Source: Alistipes sp. (lineage in GTDB: Bacteria; Bacteroidota; Bacteroidia; Bacteroidales; Rikenellaceae). From it: a stretch of 64,000 bases of DNA. The DNA lies in NCBI GenBank assembly GCA_017398555.1, contig JAFQFV010000026.1:1-64000 (forward strand), in the 5' to 3' direction. Positions 27,945-36,021 of the stretch are shown piece after piece; position 1 is the stretch's first letter; every line of letters begins with the position of its first letter. Below the pieces are notes generated by a model, which searched no databases, was not told where the DNA came from, and was given only the letters and a program-made list of their open reading frames with translations. Position numbers and translations under genes: made by a program.

Positions 27945-30170
27945 CTATTTTTTGTTAAATCCGCCGTTGAAGAATATCTTAAGAGAGAGTCCGATATTGA
28001 ATCGGCTATTTATAATTTTTGATATGTGTGCAAAATCCTCAAGGGTTGCCATTTTCCCATCGTTATAGTGCCAAATGACATATTGTGATAGATCGCCGTC
28101 CTTAAATGTCGGGGTTATATCGTAGTTAGCATAGAGAGATATCTCAGCCAATCGACCACCAAAACCAATAGCAAAGAGACCTGTCACAGAGTTTTTATTC
28201 ATAATATCACACTCATACTCCGTAGCATCTCTATAGCCGGCATCATAGCTACTACTGCCGTAAGATATAGAACCAGTCTTATATGTTGCTTTTGTGTTGA
28301 AGTTATAGAGTGCACCAAGGTCGGCAAAGACTGTTGAACACATTTCAGAACCGAGGTAGCGCACAAAGTTTATACGTACATTACCACCCAAAGACCATTG
28401 GTGAGCAGAAATAGATATCTTATTTCCATAATAATCTTCATCTTCGGCACTTGTTTTCCAACTGTAACGACCTGTCAGTAGTAGGTTGAAGAGGTTTTCT
28501 GTGTGACCAATTCTAAAATCAACAGGTACTCCCATTGTCGTCAATTTTGGTCCCCAGCCGATTGTATAACCGATAGCCCCTTGTAGCAGATTGCTATTCT
28601 TAATCGAGGATTTATTCTTTGTTGTTGTGGTGTATGTTGGTGTTGTTTTGTTGTATGTCGAAGATGTTGTTGTGCTCTTATAGATGGAGAGTTTTGGATT
28701 AAGTTCTACAGTTTTTCCCTCGACAACCTCAACCGTCTCGGTTGTGGACTGATAGCCGTTCATACTAATCTCAACAACGCGCTTGCCGACAAGAACATCG
28801 TTTTTAATCATCGGGGTCTCGCCCACCTTCTCGCCATCAATGGTGATGGTTGCGCCGATAGGGTTACTTGAGATATTGAGTGTGCCGTATATCGGCTTAA
28901 GAGGGTCGAAGTTGCGGACAACATTATTCGGACCTGTTATGCTGAGGGTCTGGCTGCTCGGCTCGTGTGAGGCCTTGCGACACTCGACAATGTGGTCGCC
29001 AATCTCAAGCTTTCCGCTCCACATACCTACGCCAACTTTGGTGTTATCAACCCAAAGTTCCACGCCCTTATCAGCATTGAGTGTCACCTGCGCAAAGTTA
29101 GGCTCAAGGGCCGCTGTGATGGTGGTTATATTGCCATCTGTAATCTTTACACTCTGCTCAAAAGGCTTGTACATCGACTTTACGATGCGCACAGAGTGTG
29201 TACCGCTCTTAAGGATGATATTCTTCGAGAGTGGAAGAGTGCCGCGCTGTGAATTATTGACATATACCTGCGCACCGCTAAGGTCGCTGTCGGCACTAAT
29301 TGCCAAGTGACCAAAGGCGGGGGCAAGCTCCACGTCGATTGTAATCTTCTCGCCACGCATAACTCCTGTACCGCTCTTTGGGTGGTAGTTTTGAGCCGTT
29401 ACGGTGTATGTGAAGGCTCCCGGCTTGAGGATTTTACTTGCACCGTTTGTGCTATTCTCAACCACCTCGCCATTAATCTCTACCAACGCATTTTTAGGGG
29501 TGGTTTTGATTACAAGGTATTGGCTTGAGGTGCTCTTAAGGTCTATATCCTGACGGAAGAAGATGCTTGTTGATGAGATAAGAATGGTCTGGTTATAATC
29601 CACGCCCGAATATATCAACTTCAGTGCGTGCTCACCTGCCAGCAGACCCTCTACGGTCAGATAACCATCACTATTTGTTCGGCCTCGGAACTGATTATCG
29701 ACATAGACCTCTGCATCTGCGACATTTGAGGCAACGGTTATTGAGAATTGCTGATTGAGCGACGCCTCGATATAGTACTCCTTATTCGCCTCAAGGTTCA
29801 ACTCAACCTCGTTAGAGTCGCCAAATTTATCGTGGTGGAGGTAGAAACGGGACCCATTCTTGGCGGTCATCTCGATAATCAGACCGTTGTCATAGTCCGC
29901 CGTTTTACACTTTATACACTCGTTATTTGTGCGAATACGCATACTGAGCCCATCAATCTCCTCGCGGGTCATACGATTGACCTTCATCTTGATACGGGCA
30001 CATGGACGGCGTGAGCTATCCACACCGATTGGGTCGATATTGACACCTGTCAGAACGCCACTATTTACAGCCTTGAAGGTCGCTTTGTCAATGATGATAG
30101 CCTGCTCGATTTGTGCAGTTGCCATAGCTGCTGTACAGATGGCAAAAAGTAGTATAAAGAGTCGTTTCAT
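27945..30170 (-). CDS. PEGA-repeat protein with C-terminal barrel-like domain
   Basis: A 741-residue secreted protein (signal peptide 1-19, ending MATAQ). About five PEGA-like beta units lie near 145-205, 218-280, 288-350, 355-415 and 435-495 (VASNVADAEVYVDNQFRG, ISSNPIGATITIDGEKVGE). A Thr/Ser/Tyr-rich linker (about 500-525) leads to about 210 residues rich in aromatic strands, plausibly an outer-membrane barrel. PEGA repeats are extracytoplasmic binding modules, often in surface-layer or wall proteins. It lies 25 bp after the LPP20-like gene, so both are probably one transcript. Function unknown. Confidence 0.8.
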   Translation of the reverse strand: MKRLFILLFAICTAAMATAQIEQAIIIDKATFKAVNSGVLTGVNIDPIGVDSSRRPCARIKMKVNRMTREEIDGLSMRIRTNNECIKCKTADYDNGLIIEMTAKNGSRFYLHHDKFGDSNEVELNLEANKEYYIEASLNQQFSITVASNVADAEVYVDNQFRGRTNSDGYLTVEGLLAGEHALKLIYSGVDYNQTILISSTSIFFRQDIDLKSTSSQYLVIKTTPKNALVEINGEVVENSTNGASKILKPGAFTYTVTAQNYHPKSGTGVMRGEKITIDVELAPAFGHLAISADSDLSGAQVYVNNSQRGTLPLSKNIILKSGTHSVRIVKSMYKPFEQSVKITDGNITTITAALEPNFAQVTLNADKGVELWVDNTKVGVGMWSGKLEIGDHIVECRKASHEPSSQTLSITGPNNVVRNFDPLKPIYGTLNISSNPIGATITIDGEKVGETPMIKNDVLVGKRVVEISMNGYQSTTETVEVVEGKTVELNPKLSIYKSTTTSSTYNKTTPTYTTTTKNKSSIKNSNLLQGAIGYTIGWGPKLTTMGVPVDFRIGHTENLFNLLLTGRYSWKTSAEDEDYYGNKISISAHQWSLGGNVRINFVRYLGSEMCSTVFADLGALYNFNTKATYKTGSISYGSSSYDAGYRDATEYECDIMNKNSVTGLFAIGFGGRLAEISLYANYDITPTFKDGDLSQYVIWHYNDGKMATLEDFAHISKIINSRFNIGLSLKIFFNGGFNKK

Positions 30171-30195
30171 AGTGCAAACGGTCTATTAAAGCTTC

Positions 30196-32082
30196 TTAGT
30201 TTGATGATATGCTACCCTCGGTAGATACGGTTCTTTCAATCATCTGCTCGGCGGTGTACTCCACATCGCGCTCCTGCTGCCATACACGGACACGAACAAG
30301 TGGATTTACATCGTTGCGCATATCGATTGCAAGGGTCAAAATACCGTCGTCAGAGTAGTTGTTTGAGTAGTAGAGCTGGCGAACCTGCACGGCGTAGATA
30401 CCCTCCTTGGCGTTGTAACCCTTACCGACATTACACTCCTCAAAGCGGATATTTACAAACTCCTTGCTCATAAAGCTCTTCTTCAGATTTACCAGATACT
30501 CCTCCTTGCTATACTGGGTATAGACAACCTTTCCATCTTGATTGATTAGCTCTGTGTTGTCGTTATACTTCTTCTTTGACTGCTGGAGCACCTTACCTAC
30601 GATAATGTAGGCATCGTTTGAGAAGACCTTGTTGATATACTCAATATCGCGCAGACAGTATGCTGTGCGGTAGTCCTCAAGGAAGGTAATGAGGGTGAGG
30701 CGGTCACGCTCGTTCCACTCCTTCGCCATAATGTGCTTCTCGGTGTTCTGTGAGAGTTTGTAGGCGAGAGACTCAATTTTTTTGGTCTTTTTATTTACAC
30801 GGAAGACCACATCTTCGACAAACTTCTTGTTACCCTTGAAGTTGAGCTTAATCGGCATCTCACGACAGATTACAAGAGAGTCCAACTCGGCAAATGTCCA
30901 ACTTGGGGTGCGGGCAAGTGTTGGATTTCCCTCGGCAACAATCTTCTGATACTCGCTCCACGCACTATCGGTGAAGTGTGGGCGGATATTTACAGCCGAG
31001 ATAGACGAGAAAGAGGCAACGATGTCGCTCATAATCTTGCGATATGGAGCCTGCGCATCATCCTTCACCTCTGTTACGGCTGCATAGTCAGCTGCTTGCT
31101 TCTTGAGCTGCTTTGCAACTACGGAATTGACCTTATCGGAGTTGGTATCAACCTCACTTTTTGCCCTGAAGCCCTTTGTAAATACCTCCTTTGTTGCCTC
31201 CTTAAATGGAGCGGTGCGAGGGGCTAAAACAACCACTGCAGGCTCTGCCTGACGAGCCAAATCCTCCATAATGTAGTCGATGTTGATATTGAAACTCTCC
31301 GGCAACTTCTTCATCTGTATCATTGCACGGCCATCCTTTACCATCTCGTCACTTACAGTACCGCTACCGTCGAAGTAGCTGTATGTAATGCTCGGCAGTG
31401 GGGAGTCGTTGTAGATAAAGTCGAGCATAACCTTGTAAGGGTAGTTCTTATTCTGTTTATCCTCCTCAATGGCGATAATAGAGACCTTGATGTTGTTCAA
31501 AATCTCGCGTACCTTGCTCTGCAACATAGGGCCTGCATGGTGGCCGTCAATCTGAATATCACCCTTGGTATAACCGCTCATAAGAATATTTGCCCAAGAG
31601 TAGTAGCGGAGCTGATCCTCGACAGAGAAGGCAAATTTGGCGCTGTCGATATAGTTGTTAATCTTGATTTTGGTATCCTCGTCACGCTTATCCCAATCCT
31701 CACGAGTCATAAAGCGCAGAGCCACCTCCATACCTGCTTGCGGAGCTAAAAATATCACTCTTGCCTTGTCCAAGGCGAGGTTTGAGATGCCCACAGAGGT
31801 CGCCTTGGTGCTCATTGTACTCTGTGCATCCTGACCGGTATTGACATTTGAAAACTCGTTGTCGATAATTGTTGTCTGGGTCATTCCGAGCTGTGAGAGG
31901 GAGTTGATGGCATTTTTATCGGCAATCTCCTTTGTCGGGCCGGTACCTATCGCCCACATATATTGCTCCATCTGAATATCACTCTGAATGGCTTTTGCAA
32001 GGCGAATCTCCTCAGCTGTATTTTGACCAATAGCAACGAACGCGCAAAGCACTAATGCTGTAAGGGAAAGTAGTTTTTTCAT
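30196..32082 (-). CDS. LPP20-like secreted protein with C-terminal NTF2-like domain
   Basis: A 628-residue protein with a signal peptide (1-19, ending AIGQ) and no lipobox Cys. Residues about 25-140 resemble LPP20-type domains (YMWAIGTGPTKEIADKNAI). The middle holds a long Lys/Asp-rich stretch. Residues about 485-610 (FLEDYRTAYCLRDIEYINK, then paired beta strands) look like an NTF2/SnoaL-type fold. I do not recognise an enzyme. It is the first gene of a two-gene unit with the PEGA protein; joint action at the envelope is an inference. Confidence 0.65.
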   Translation of the reverse strand: MKKLLSLTALVLCAFVAIGQNTAEEIRLAKAIQSDIQMEQYMWAIGTGPTKEIADKNAINSLSQLGMTQTTIIDNEFSNVNTGQDAQSTMSTKATSVGISNLALDKARVIFLAPQAGMEVALRFMTREDWDKRDEDTKIKINNYIDSAKFAFSVEDQLRYYSWANILMSGYTKGDIQIDGHHAGPMLQSKVREILNNIKVSIIAIEEDKQNKNYPYKVMLDFIYNDSPLPSITYSYFDGSGTVSDEMVKDGRAMIQMKKLPESFNINIDYIMEDLARQAEPAVVVLAPRTAPFKEATKEVFTKGFRAKSEVDTNSDKVNSVVAKQLKKQAADYAAVTEVKDDAQAPYRKIMSDIVASFSSISAVNIRPHFTDSAWSEYQKIVAEGNPTLARTPSWTFAELDSLVICREMPIKLNFKGNKKFVEDVVFRVNKKTKKIESLAYKLSQNTEKHIMAKEWNERDRLTLITFLEDYRTAYCLRDIEYINKVFSNDAYIIVGKVLQQSKKKYNDNTELINQDGKVVYTQYSKEEYLVNLKKSFMSKEFVNIRFEECNVGKGYNAKEGIYAVQVRQLYYSNNYSDDGILTLAIDMRNDVNPLVRVRVWQQERDVEYTAEQMIERTVSTEGSISSN

Positions 32083-32127
32083 AATATATGAAAGGTGGTG
32101 AATTTGAAACAGGTTCTATAATTTCCA

Positions 32128-32158
32128 CAAAGATATTATTTTTAATCTATAAATGAAA
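32128..32158 (-). promoter_or_regulatory. Promoter of the LPP20-like/PEGA unit
   Basis: On the minus strand TTTC, a 19-bp spacer and TATCTTTG (32128-32135). The -7 box is a full match and the -33 box is one base off. The leader is about 40 nt. Confidence 0.55.
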
Positions 32159-32220
32159 ATTTTAACACAAATTCACAACATAATAGAGTGGTCATGCTCA
32201 AAAAGTTACTACAATTTCCT

Positions 32221-33045
32221 CTACTTTTTTCTGTGTAATTTTCTGTATTGAGTAGGAGTTGTGCAGAAATGCTGCTTGAAAGCCTTTGAGAAGTGGGATA
32301 TGTTTGAGTATGCGCAGAGAGTGGCTATTTCGGATATGTTGTAGTCGGAGATGATGAGCAGCGCCTGCGCCCGTTCAAGTCGCTGGGAGATGTTCCACTT
32401 GCAGGGCGAGGTGTTGAATTGATTCGAAAATTTGCGCCTGAAGTTAGTTACGGAGAGGTTGCACCTCTGCGCCATCTCGGCGGTCTGTGTTGCCTTGAAG
32501 ATGTTGTTGTAAATGGTCTGCGTGAAGCAGTTGTTGTGCGATGCAATGACCCTTATAAGACGACTTTTTAGACACTCATTGCCGCTTGAGAGGATGAGAT
32601 ATATCAGCTCTACGAGCTTTAATTTTTGCGCTTGCTCTCCAAAATCGGGAATTGATAAAAGACGATTTACGGATGAGAAAAACTCGGATAGAACAGCAGT
32701 AGAGGAGGCTGAGAAAAAGTTGCGAAATCGACAACCTTCGCAGTTATGATTAGAGATAAGGGAAACACTGTAATTGGTTGATAAATAGCATACTATCTGC
32801 TCAATGTCAGATATTGGGAGTCGAAAAACCACCGTCTGACAATCGCAAAACTCAACTTGATGCAGACCTTTGTTGAGTAGCAAAATATTCTGCTGCGGGA
32901 TAGCGGTTTTCACCCCGTTGTAGAGGATGTTCATCGAGCCACTGACGACAAAAACGACCACATCATCCTCTAACATTACCGCCTCTACCTCGCCCATTTC
33001 GGACTTTTCGAGGCGATATACTATGGCGTTTTTGTGGCTGTTCAT
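32221..33045 (-). CDS. AraC family transcriptional regulator
   Basis: A 274-residue regulator. The N-terminal cupin-like sensing domain (about 1-120; FVVSGSMNILYNG) is followed by the two helix-turn-helix motifs of the AraC fold (about 180-270; EMAQRCNLSVTNFRRKF and EIATLCAYSNISHFSKAFK). I chose the start at 33045 because a complete promoter lies at 33066-33096, inside a longer in-frame extension to 33108. The target is unknown; the flanking envelope genes and the fimbrial operon are candidates. Confidence 0.88.
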   Translation of the reverse strand: MNSHKNAIVYRLEKSEMGEVEAVMLEDDVVVFVVSGSMNILYNGVKTAIPQQNILLLNKGLHQVEFCDCQTVVFRLPISDIEQIVCYLSTNYSVSLISNHNCEGCRFRNFFSASSTAVLSEFFSSVNRLLSIPDFGEQAQKLKLVELIYLILSSGNECLKSRLIRVIASHNNCFTQTIYNNIFKATQTAEMAQRCNLSVTNFRRKFSNQFNTSPCKWNISQRLERAQALLIISDYNISEIATLCAYSNISHFSKAFKQHFCTTPTQYRKLHRKK

Positions 33046-33065
33046 TTTGTGGTAAAAAGTTTCCA

Positions 33066-33096
33066 CAAAAGTACAAAAAGAGCCTATTTCTACAAA
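33066..33096 (-). promoter_or_regulatory. Promoter of the AraC gene
   Basis: On the minus strand TTTG (33093-33096), 19 bp, TACTTTTG (33066-33073): a full consensus match. The -33 TTTG directly follows the terminator stem of the upstream gene. It sets the AraC start at 33045. Confidence 0.75.
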
Positions 33097-33097
33097 T

Positions 33098-33131
33098 ATT
33101 CCGCTCAAAAATCACAATTTCTGAGCGGAAT
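33098..33131 (-). terminator. Terminator of the small duplicated lipoprotein gene
   Basis: ATTCCGCTCA and TGAGCGGAAT form a perfect 10-bp stem with a 14-base loop, 9 bp after the lipoprotein stop. On the minus strand it runs into TATTTG, whose TTTG is the -33 box of the AraC promoter. Confidence 0.65.
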
Positions 33132-33140
33132 AGAACAAAT

Positions 33141-33512
33141 TTAATATATCCTCAGCACCATTCGGGCATCTTCATCACCCCACTGAACCTGCCAAGTCTT
33201 TCCGCTGACCTTATCAAGCAGGATGAAGTTGTACATATTTTGGGTCTTGTAGAGCTCAAACTTACCCGGTTTGGTATTGCCATTTGTCAAATCTTCGCCA
33301 TTGAGCACAGATTCAAAGCGGTACTCCGGCCCCTTTGTGCTATACTGCACCTGCCAAATTTTTCCTGTGCGGGTGTCAAGCTTGAGAAATGTCCAGATGT
33401 TGGTCGTCTCATAGAGTTTGTAGTTGTCGCCATCTGTTGTAGCTGTCTGTGCCTCGGCACAACCAATTAGACACGTGGTCATAAAGACCAGCAAAACGAG
33501 TAACTTTTTCAT
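33141..33512 (-). CDS. Small lipoprotein with an internal duplication
   Basis: A 123-residue lipoprotein (lipobox LIGC, Cys 18) with two copies of one unit: KLYETTNIWTFLKLDTRTG then IWQVQYS, and ELYKTQNMYNFILLDKVSG then TWQVQWG, about 50 residues apart. Each unit predicts two to three beta strands ending in a Trp-Gln-Val-Gln motif. I do not know a function. The start at 33512 places the signal peptide correctly; an upstream Met at 33536 is less likely. Confidence 0.72.
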   Translation of the reverse strand: MKKLLVLLVFMTTCLIGCAEAQTATTDGDNYKLYETTNIWTFLKLDTRTGKIWQVQYSTKGPEYRFESVLNGEDLTNGNTKPGKFELYKTQNMYNFILLDKVSGKTWQVQWGDEDARMVLRIY

Positions 33513-33578
33513 AGCATTTAAGTTTTGGTTAAACATTGTTTATAGTGTGTAATGTCGCTGTATGGCTACAATTTTTTG

Positions 33579-33586
33579 CAAAGTTA
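33579..33586 (-). promoter_or_regulatory. -7 box of the small lipoprotein gene
   Basis: The minus strand reads TAACTTTG, a full -7 match, about 67 bp before the ATG. No -33 TTTG at the right distance. Confidence 0.45.
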
Positions 33587-33630
33587 CCGCCCTATAGTGA
33601 CAACTTGTGACACAAACAAAAATTTTTGCA

Positions 33631-33665
33631 AAAAAATATGCCCAAGTTCTATTAAACTCGGGCAT
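33631..33665 (-). terminator. Terminator of panE
   Basis: ATGCCCAAGTT and AACTCGGGCAT form an 11-bp stem with one mismatch; on the minus strand it is followed by a T run (33636-33631). It lies 27 bp after the panE stop. Confidence 0.7.
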
Positions 33666-33691
33666 AGGGTATGTGCTACAGAATATTATCT

Positions 33692-34693
33692 CTAAAAAAG
33701 TTTCAGATTGTCGAAGCTTGGGGTTAATTTTCCCTTCTCGATGTCGTGGATAATCTCGACCACGCGGTCGTTCATCGGGGTTGGACAGCCGACCTTACGG
33801 CCAAAGGCTGATACGGCGCCATTGATAGCATCAACCTCAGTCGGTTTGCCCTTTTCAAGGTCTTGGAGCATACTTGCCTTGAGTTTGGCGTGCTTGCGGA
33901 TGGCGATAGGGATGATGAAGAGGGAAAAAGCCTTCTTAATCGGGTTTTTATAGTCGAGCAGAGCGACAATATCCTTACCCTGCACTGGCTCGATACGGAT
34001 ACCGCCGGCCGCGCAGACATCGATACACTCCTTAATAAGCGCCTGCACAATGCGGCGTGAGCAACGATCAGAGGCTGCCTGCCCAAAGGTGCTGCCTAAA
34101 ACGGCACTCATACCTGAGAATGAGGCATTTATAAGCAGTTTGCTCCAGCGTGTGCCGAGGAAATTCTCCTCAACATCTACCGTACCCATTGCCTCTAACA
34201 GGCTCTTGACAGCATCGAAGTGGTGATTGCGCTTCTCGGAGATTGCACCCAAAGAGAAGGAGAGAGCATCCGGGCTGCTTGTCAGCTCACAGACTCCAGG
34301 GCTCTGCATGGTTGCACCCCACGCAACGGTCGCGCCAAGCACATGCTCCTCACCCAAAATATCGGCAATCTGCACCTCCGGCAGACCATTTTGGAAGGTG
34401 ACAAGAACGCCATCCGGAGCAAGAAAATCCTTGAGCATTGTAACCACCTCGGCGTTGTGTTGCTGCTTGGTCATCAGGAAAATAATGTCGTACAACCCGC
34501 TCATCTTATCGGGAGTATAGGCGGTGACTGCCTGTGTAAAATCCACAGTACCAACTATTTGTGCGCCATTTGCCTGCAGCGCCTCAACATGCGCCTTATT
34601 GCGGTTGATAAGCTCAATATCAAAACCCGCTTTGCTGATATAAGCTCCTAAAATTGTGCCCAACGAACCGGCACCGTATATTGCAACTCTCAT
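33692..34693 (-). CDS. panE: 2-dehydropantoate 2-reductase family protein
   Basis: A 333-residue ketopantoate reductase: NADPH-dependent reduction of 2-dehydropantoate to pantoate in coenzyme A synthesis. The Rossmann motif YGAGSLGTILGAY is at the N terminus, and the catalytic Lys lies in RWSKLLINASFSG (about residue 180) with the usual ApbA C-terminal helical domain after it. The family also contains reductases of other 2-oxo acids, so the substrate is not fully certain. Transcribed alone, with its own promoter and terminator. Confidence 0.88.
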   Translation of the reverse strand: MRVAIYGAGSLGTILGAYISKAGFDIELINRNKAHVEALQANGAQIVGTVDFTQAVTAYTPDKMSGLYDIIFLMTKQQHNAEVVTMLKDFLAPDGVLVTFQNGLPEVQIADILGEEHVLGATVAWGATMQSPGVCELTSSPDALSFSLGAISEKRNHHFDAVKSLLEAMGTVDVEENFLGTRWSKLLINASFSGMSAVLGSTFGQAASDRCSRRIVQALIKECIDVCAAGGIRIEPVQGKDIVALLDYKNPIKKAFSLFIIPIAIRKHAKLKASMLQDLEKGKPTEVDAINGAVSAFGRKVGCPTPMNDRVVEIIHDIEKGKLTPSFDNLKLF

Positions 34694-34716
34694 AGCTTTT
34701 TGTTTTTTACTACCTA

Positions 34717-34747
34717 CAAAAGTAGCAAATTTTATCTATACAACAAA
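34717..34747 (-). promoter_or_regulatory. Promoter of panE
   Basis: On the minus strand TTTG (34744-34747), 19 bp, TACTTTTG (34717-34724), a full match. The -33 box lies within the T run of the preceding gene's terminator. Confidence 0.75.
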
Positions 34748-34775
34748 AAGAGTGCAAACATTGCTGTCTGCACTC
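34745..34775 (-). terminator. Terminator of the AT-hook AraC gene
   Basis: GAGTGCA (34750-34756) and TGCACTC (34769-34775) pair, extended inward by ACA/TGT. On the minus strand T5 follows directly. The T run supplies the -33 TTTG of the panE promoter. Confidence 0.78.
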
Positions 34776-34792
34776 CTTGGGTTAATAGAGTC

Positions 34793-35782
34793 CTATTTTC
34801 TCACCTCGTTCTTGCGAGGGCGACCACGGCGGCGTGGTGCCTCACCTGTGGCTGAGGCCTTCTTAACTGCGGCAGTTTGGCGACGCTGGCGCTCCATGTG
34901 CCTCTTCACATCATCAAGGGTGACAGGTGTGGTAGTAAGGTGGCTGCGACGACGCAGTGTGCGAGGGGTATCGCCCAAGAACTTACGGCAGAAGAGCGAG
35001 AAGTGTCCGTGAGAGGTAAAGCCATACTTCTTGATAATGCTCTTGAGCGGGATGGATGTATCTCTCAGTAGTTCGCTAATCTCGATAGCACGGTTGCGCT
35101 GCATCCACACGTAAGGAGTGGTGTCGAAGTGCTGGCTAAAGAGTAGCTTGAAGTGTGAAAGGCTATGGCCACACATCTTGGCAAGGTGCTCTACATTCTT
35201 AGCATTTGGCGCATTATTAACAACCAGCGTTCTAAACGACATATTATTGTTAAACAGGCTGTAGAAGAGTCTCAGATATACCTCACGAGGGTAGAAGTAG
35301 CGGAAGATTACAAACATCTCCTCTAACTTTGCCTGGTGCATAGCCCGAACATTAACACCCTGCTCAAGGTAGAACGATACAGTATCGACCAACCCACCCA
35401 GCACGGTATTGACATCAACAGCGGTAAACCTATAGCTCACGTGTGCCATCTCTGCGGCAATAGTGCGATAGGTCTCACCCTCAGTCGTAATATTTCCGGT
35501 AACAAAACGTGCAATAAGCAATTGACACTCCTCTTCAGCGACAATTGTGTACGTGTAAGAGCGCGAACAAAAGATGACATTAGAGGCTGATACCTGGTAA
35601 TTGGCTCTCTCTTCCGAGGAGATTACGAAGCGACCGCTTCTAAGGAACAGCAGATGATTGACCTCATCTGGCTCGATTAAAAAAGTTTCGCCGGCTTTAA
35701 TGGTACATAAATAAAATCCCGGCTCGGGCAATTCTGAATAAGACGAGCAGGAAGTGGAACATAAAGTGTTCGTCATTTTCAT
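34793..35782 (-). CDS. AraC-type regulator with a C-terminal AT-hook
   Basis: A 329-residue regulator. The N-terminal half is a cupin-like effector domain (FLLIEPDE-like start, FLRSGRFVISSE), and the AraC double helix-turn-helix spans about 185-280 (VEHLAKMCGHSLSHFKLLF and SIIKKYGFTSHGHFSLFCRKF). A basic tail of about 50 residues follows and contains RRRGRPRKN near 316-324, the core of an AT-hook, which binds the minor groove of A/T-rich DNA. An AraC protein with an AT-hook tail is unusual. It lies between panE and the MurNAc salvage genes. Target unknown. Confidence 0.87.
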   Translation of the reverse strand: MKMTNTLCSTSCSSYSELPEPGFYLCTIKAGETFLIEPDEVNHLLFLRSGRFVISSEERANYQVSASNVIFCSRSYTYTIVAEEECQLLIARFVTGNITTEGETYRTIAAEMAHVSYRFTAVDVNTVLGGLVDTVSFYLEQGVNVRAMHQAKLEEMFVIFRYFYPREVYLRLFYSLFNNNMSFRTLVVNNAPNAKNVEHLAKMCGHSLSHFKLLFSQHFDTTPYVWMQRNRAIEISELLRDTSIPLKSIIKKYGFTSHGHFSLFCRKFLGDTPRTLRRRSHLTTTPVTLDDVKRHMERQRRQTAAVKKASATGEAPRRRGRPRKNEVRK

Positions 35783-35856
35783 AAAAATAAATTTTGTGGT
35801 TCAAGAAATCGCAATCCTCACAGCGCGCACATCTTAAGAACTGCCGTTTCCAACCA

Positions 35857-35888
35857 CGAAAGTAGTAACATTTTTTATCAAAAACAAA
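35857..35888 (-). promoter_or_regulatory. Promoter of the AT-hook AraC gene
   Basis: On the minus strand TTTG (35885-35888), 20 bp, TACTTTCG (35857-35864), one base off the -7 consensus. The leader is about 70 nt. Confidence 0.55.
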
Positions 35889-35986
35889 AATAAATATACA
35901 AAATGCAAATATTTTTGTAATTATTCACACTTTACCCACATTGGAGGGTGTGTGTTTGCTTCTGGATATATGAAAAATAGCAAGCC

Positions 35987-36008
35987 TGCCGACACATAAA
36001 TATCGGCA
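35987..36008 (-). terminator. Hairpin after the kinase-MurQ gene
   Basis: TGCCGACA and TATCGGCA form an 8-bp stem with one mismatch around 6 bases, 13 bp after the stop. On the minus strand a T-rich stretch begins some 10 bases later, so termination strength is uncertain. Confidence 0.45.
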
Positions 36009-36021
36009 TAAAAGTTCTGGA

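Noticed and set aside
28783..29310. Plus-strand frame opposite the PEGA repeats
   Set aside because: The apparent length is a by-product of repeated codons in the PEGA gene.
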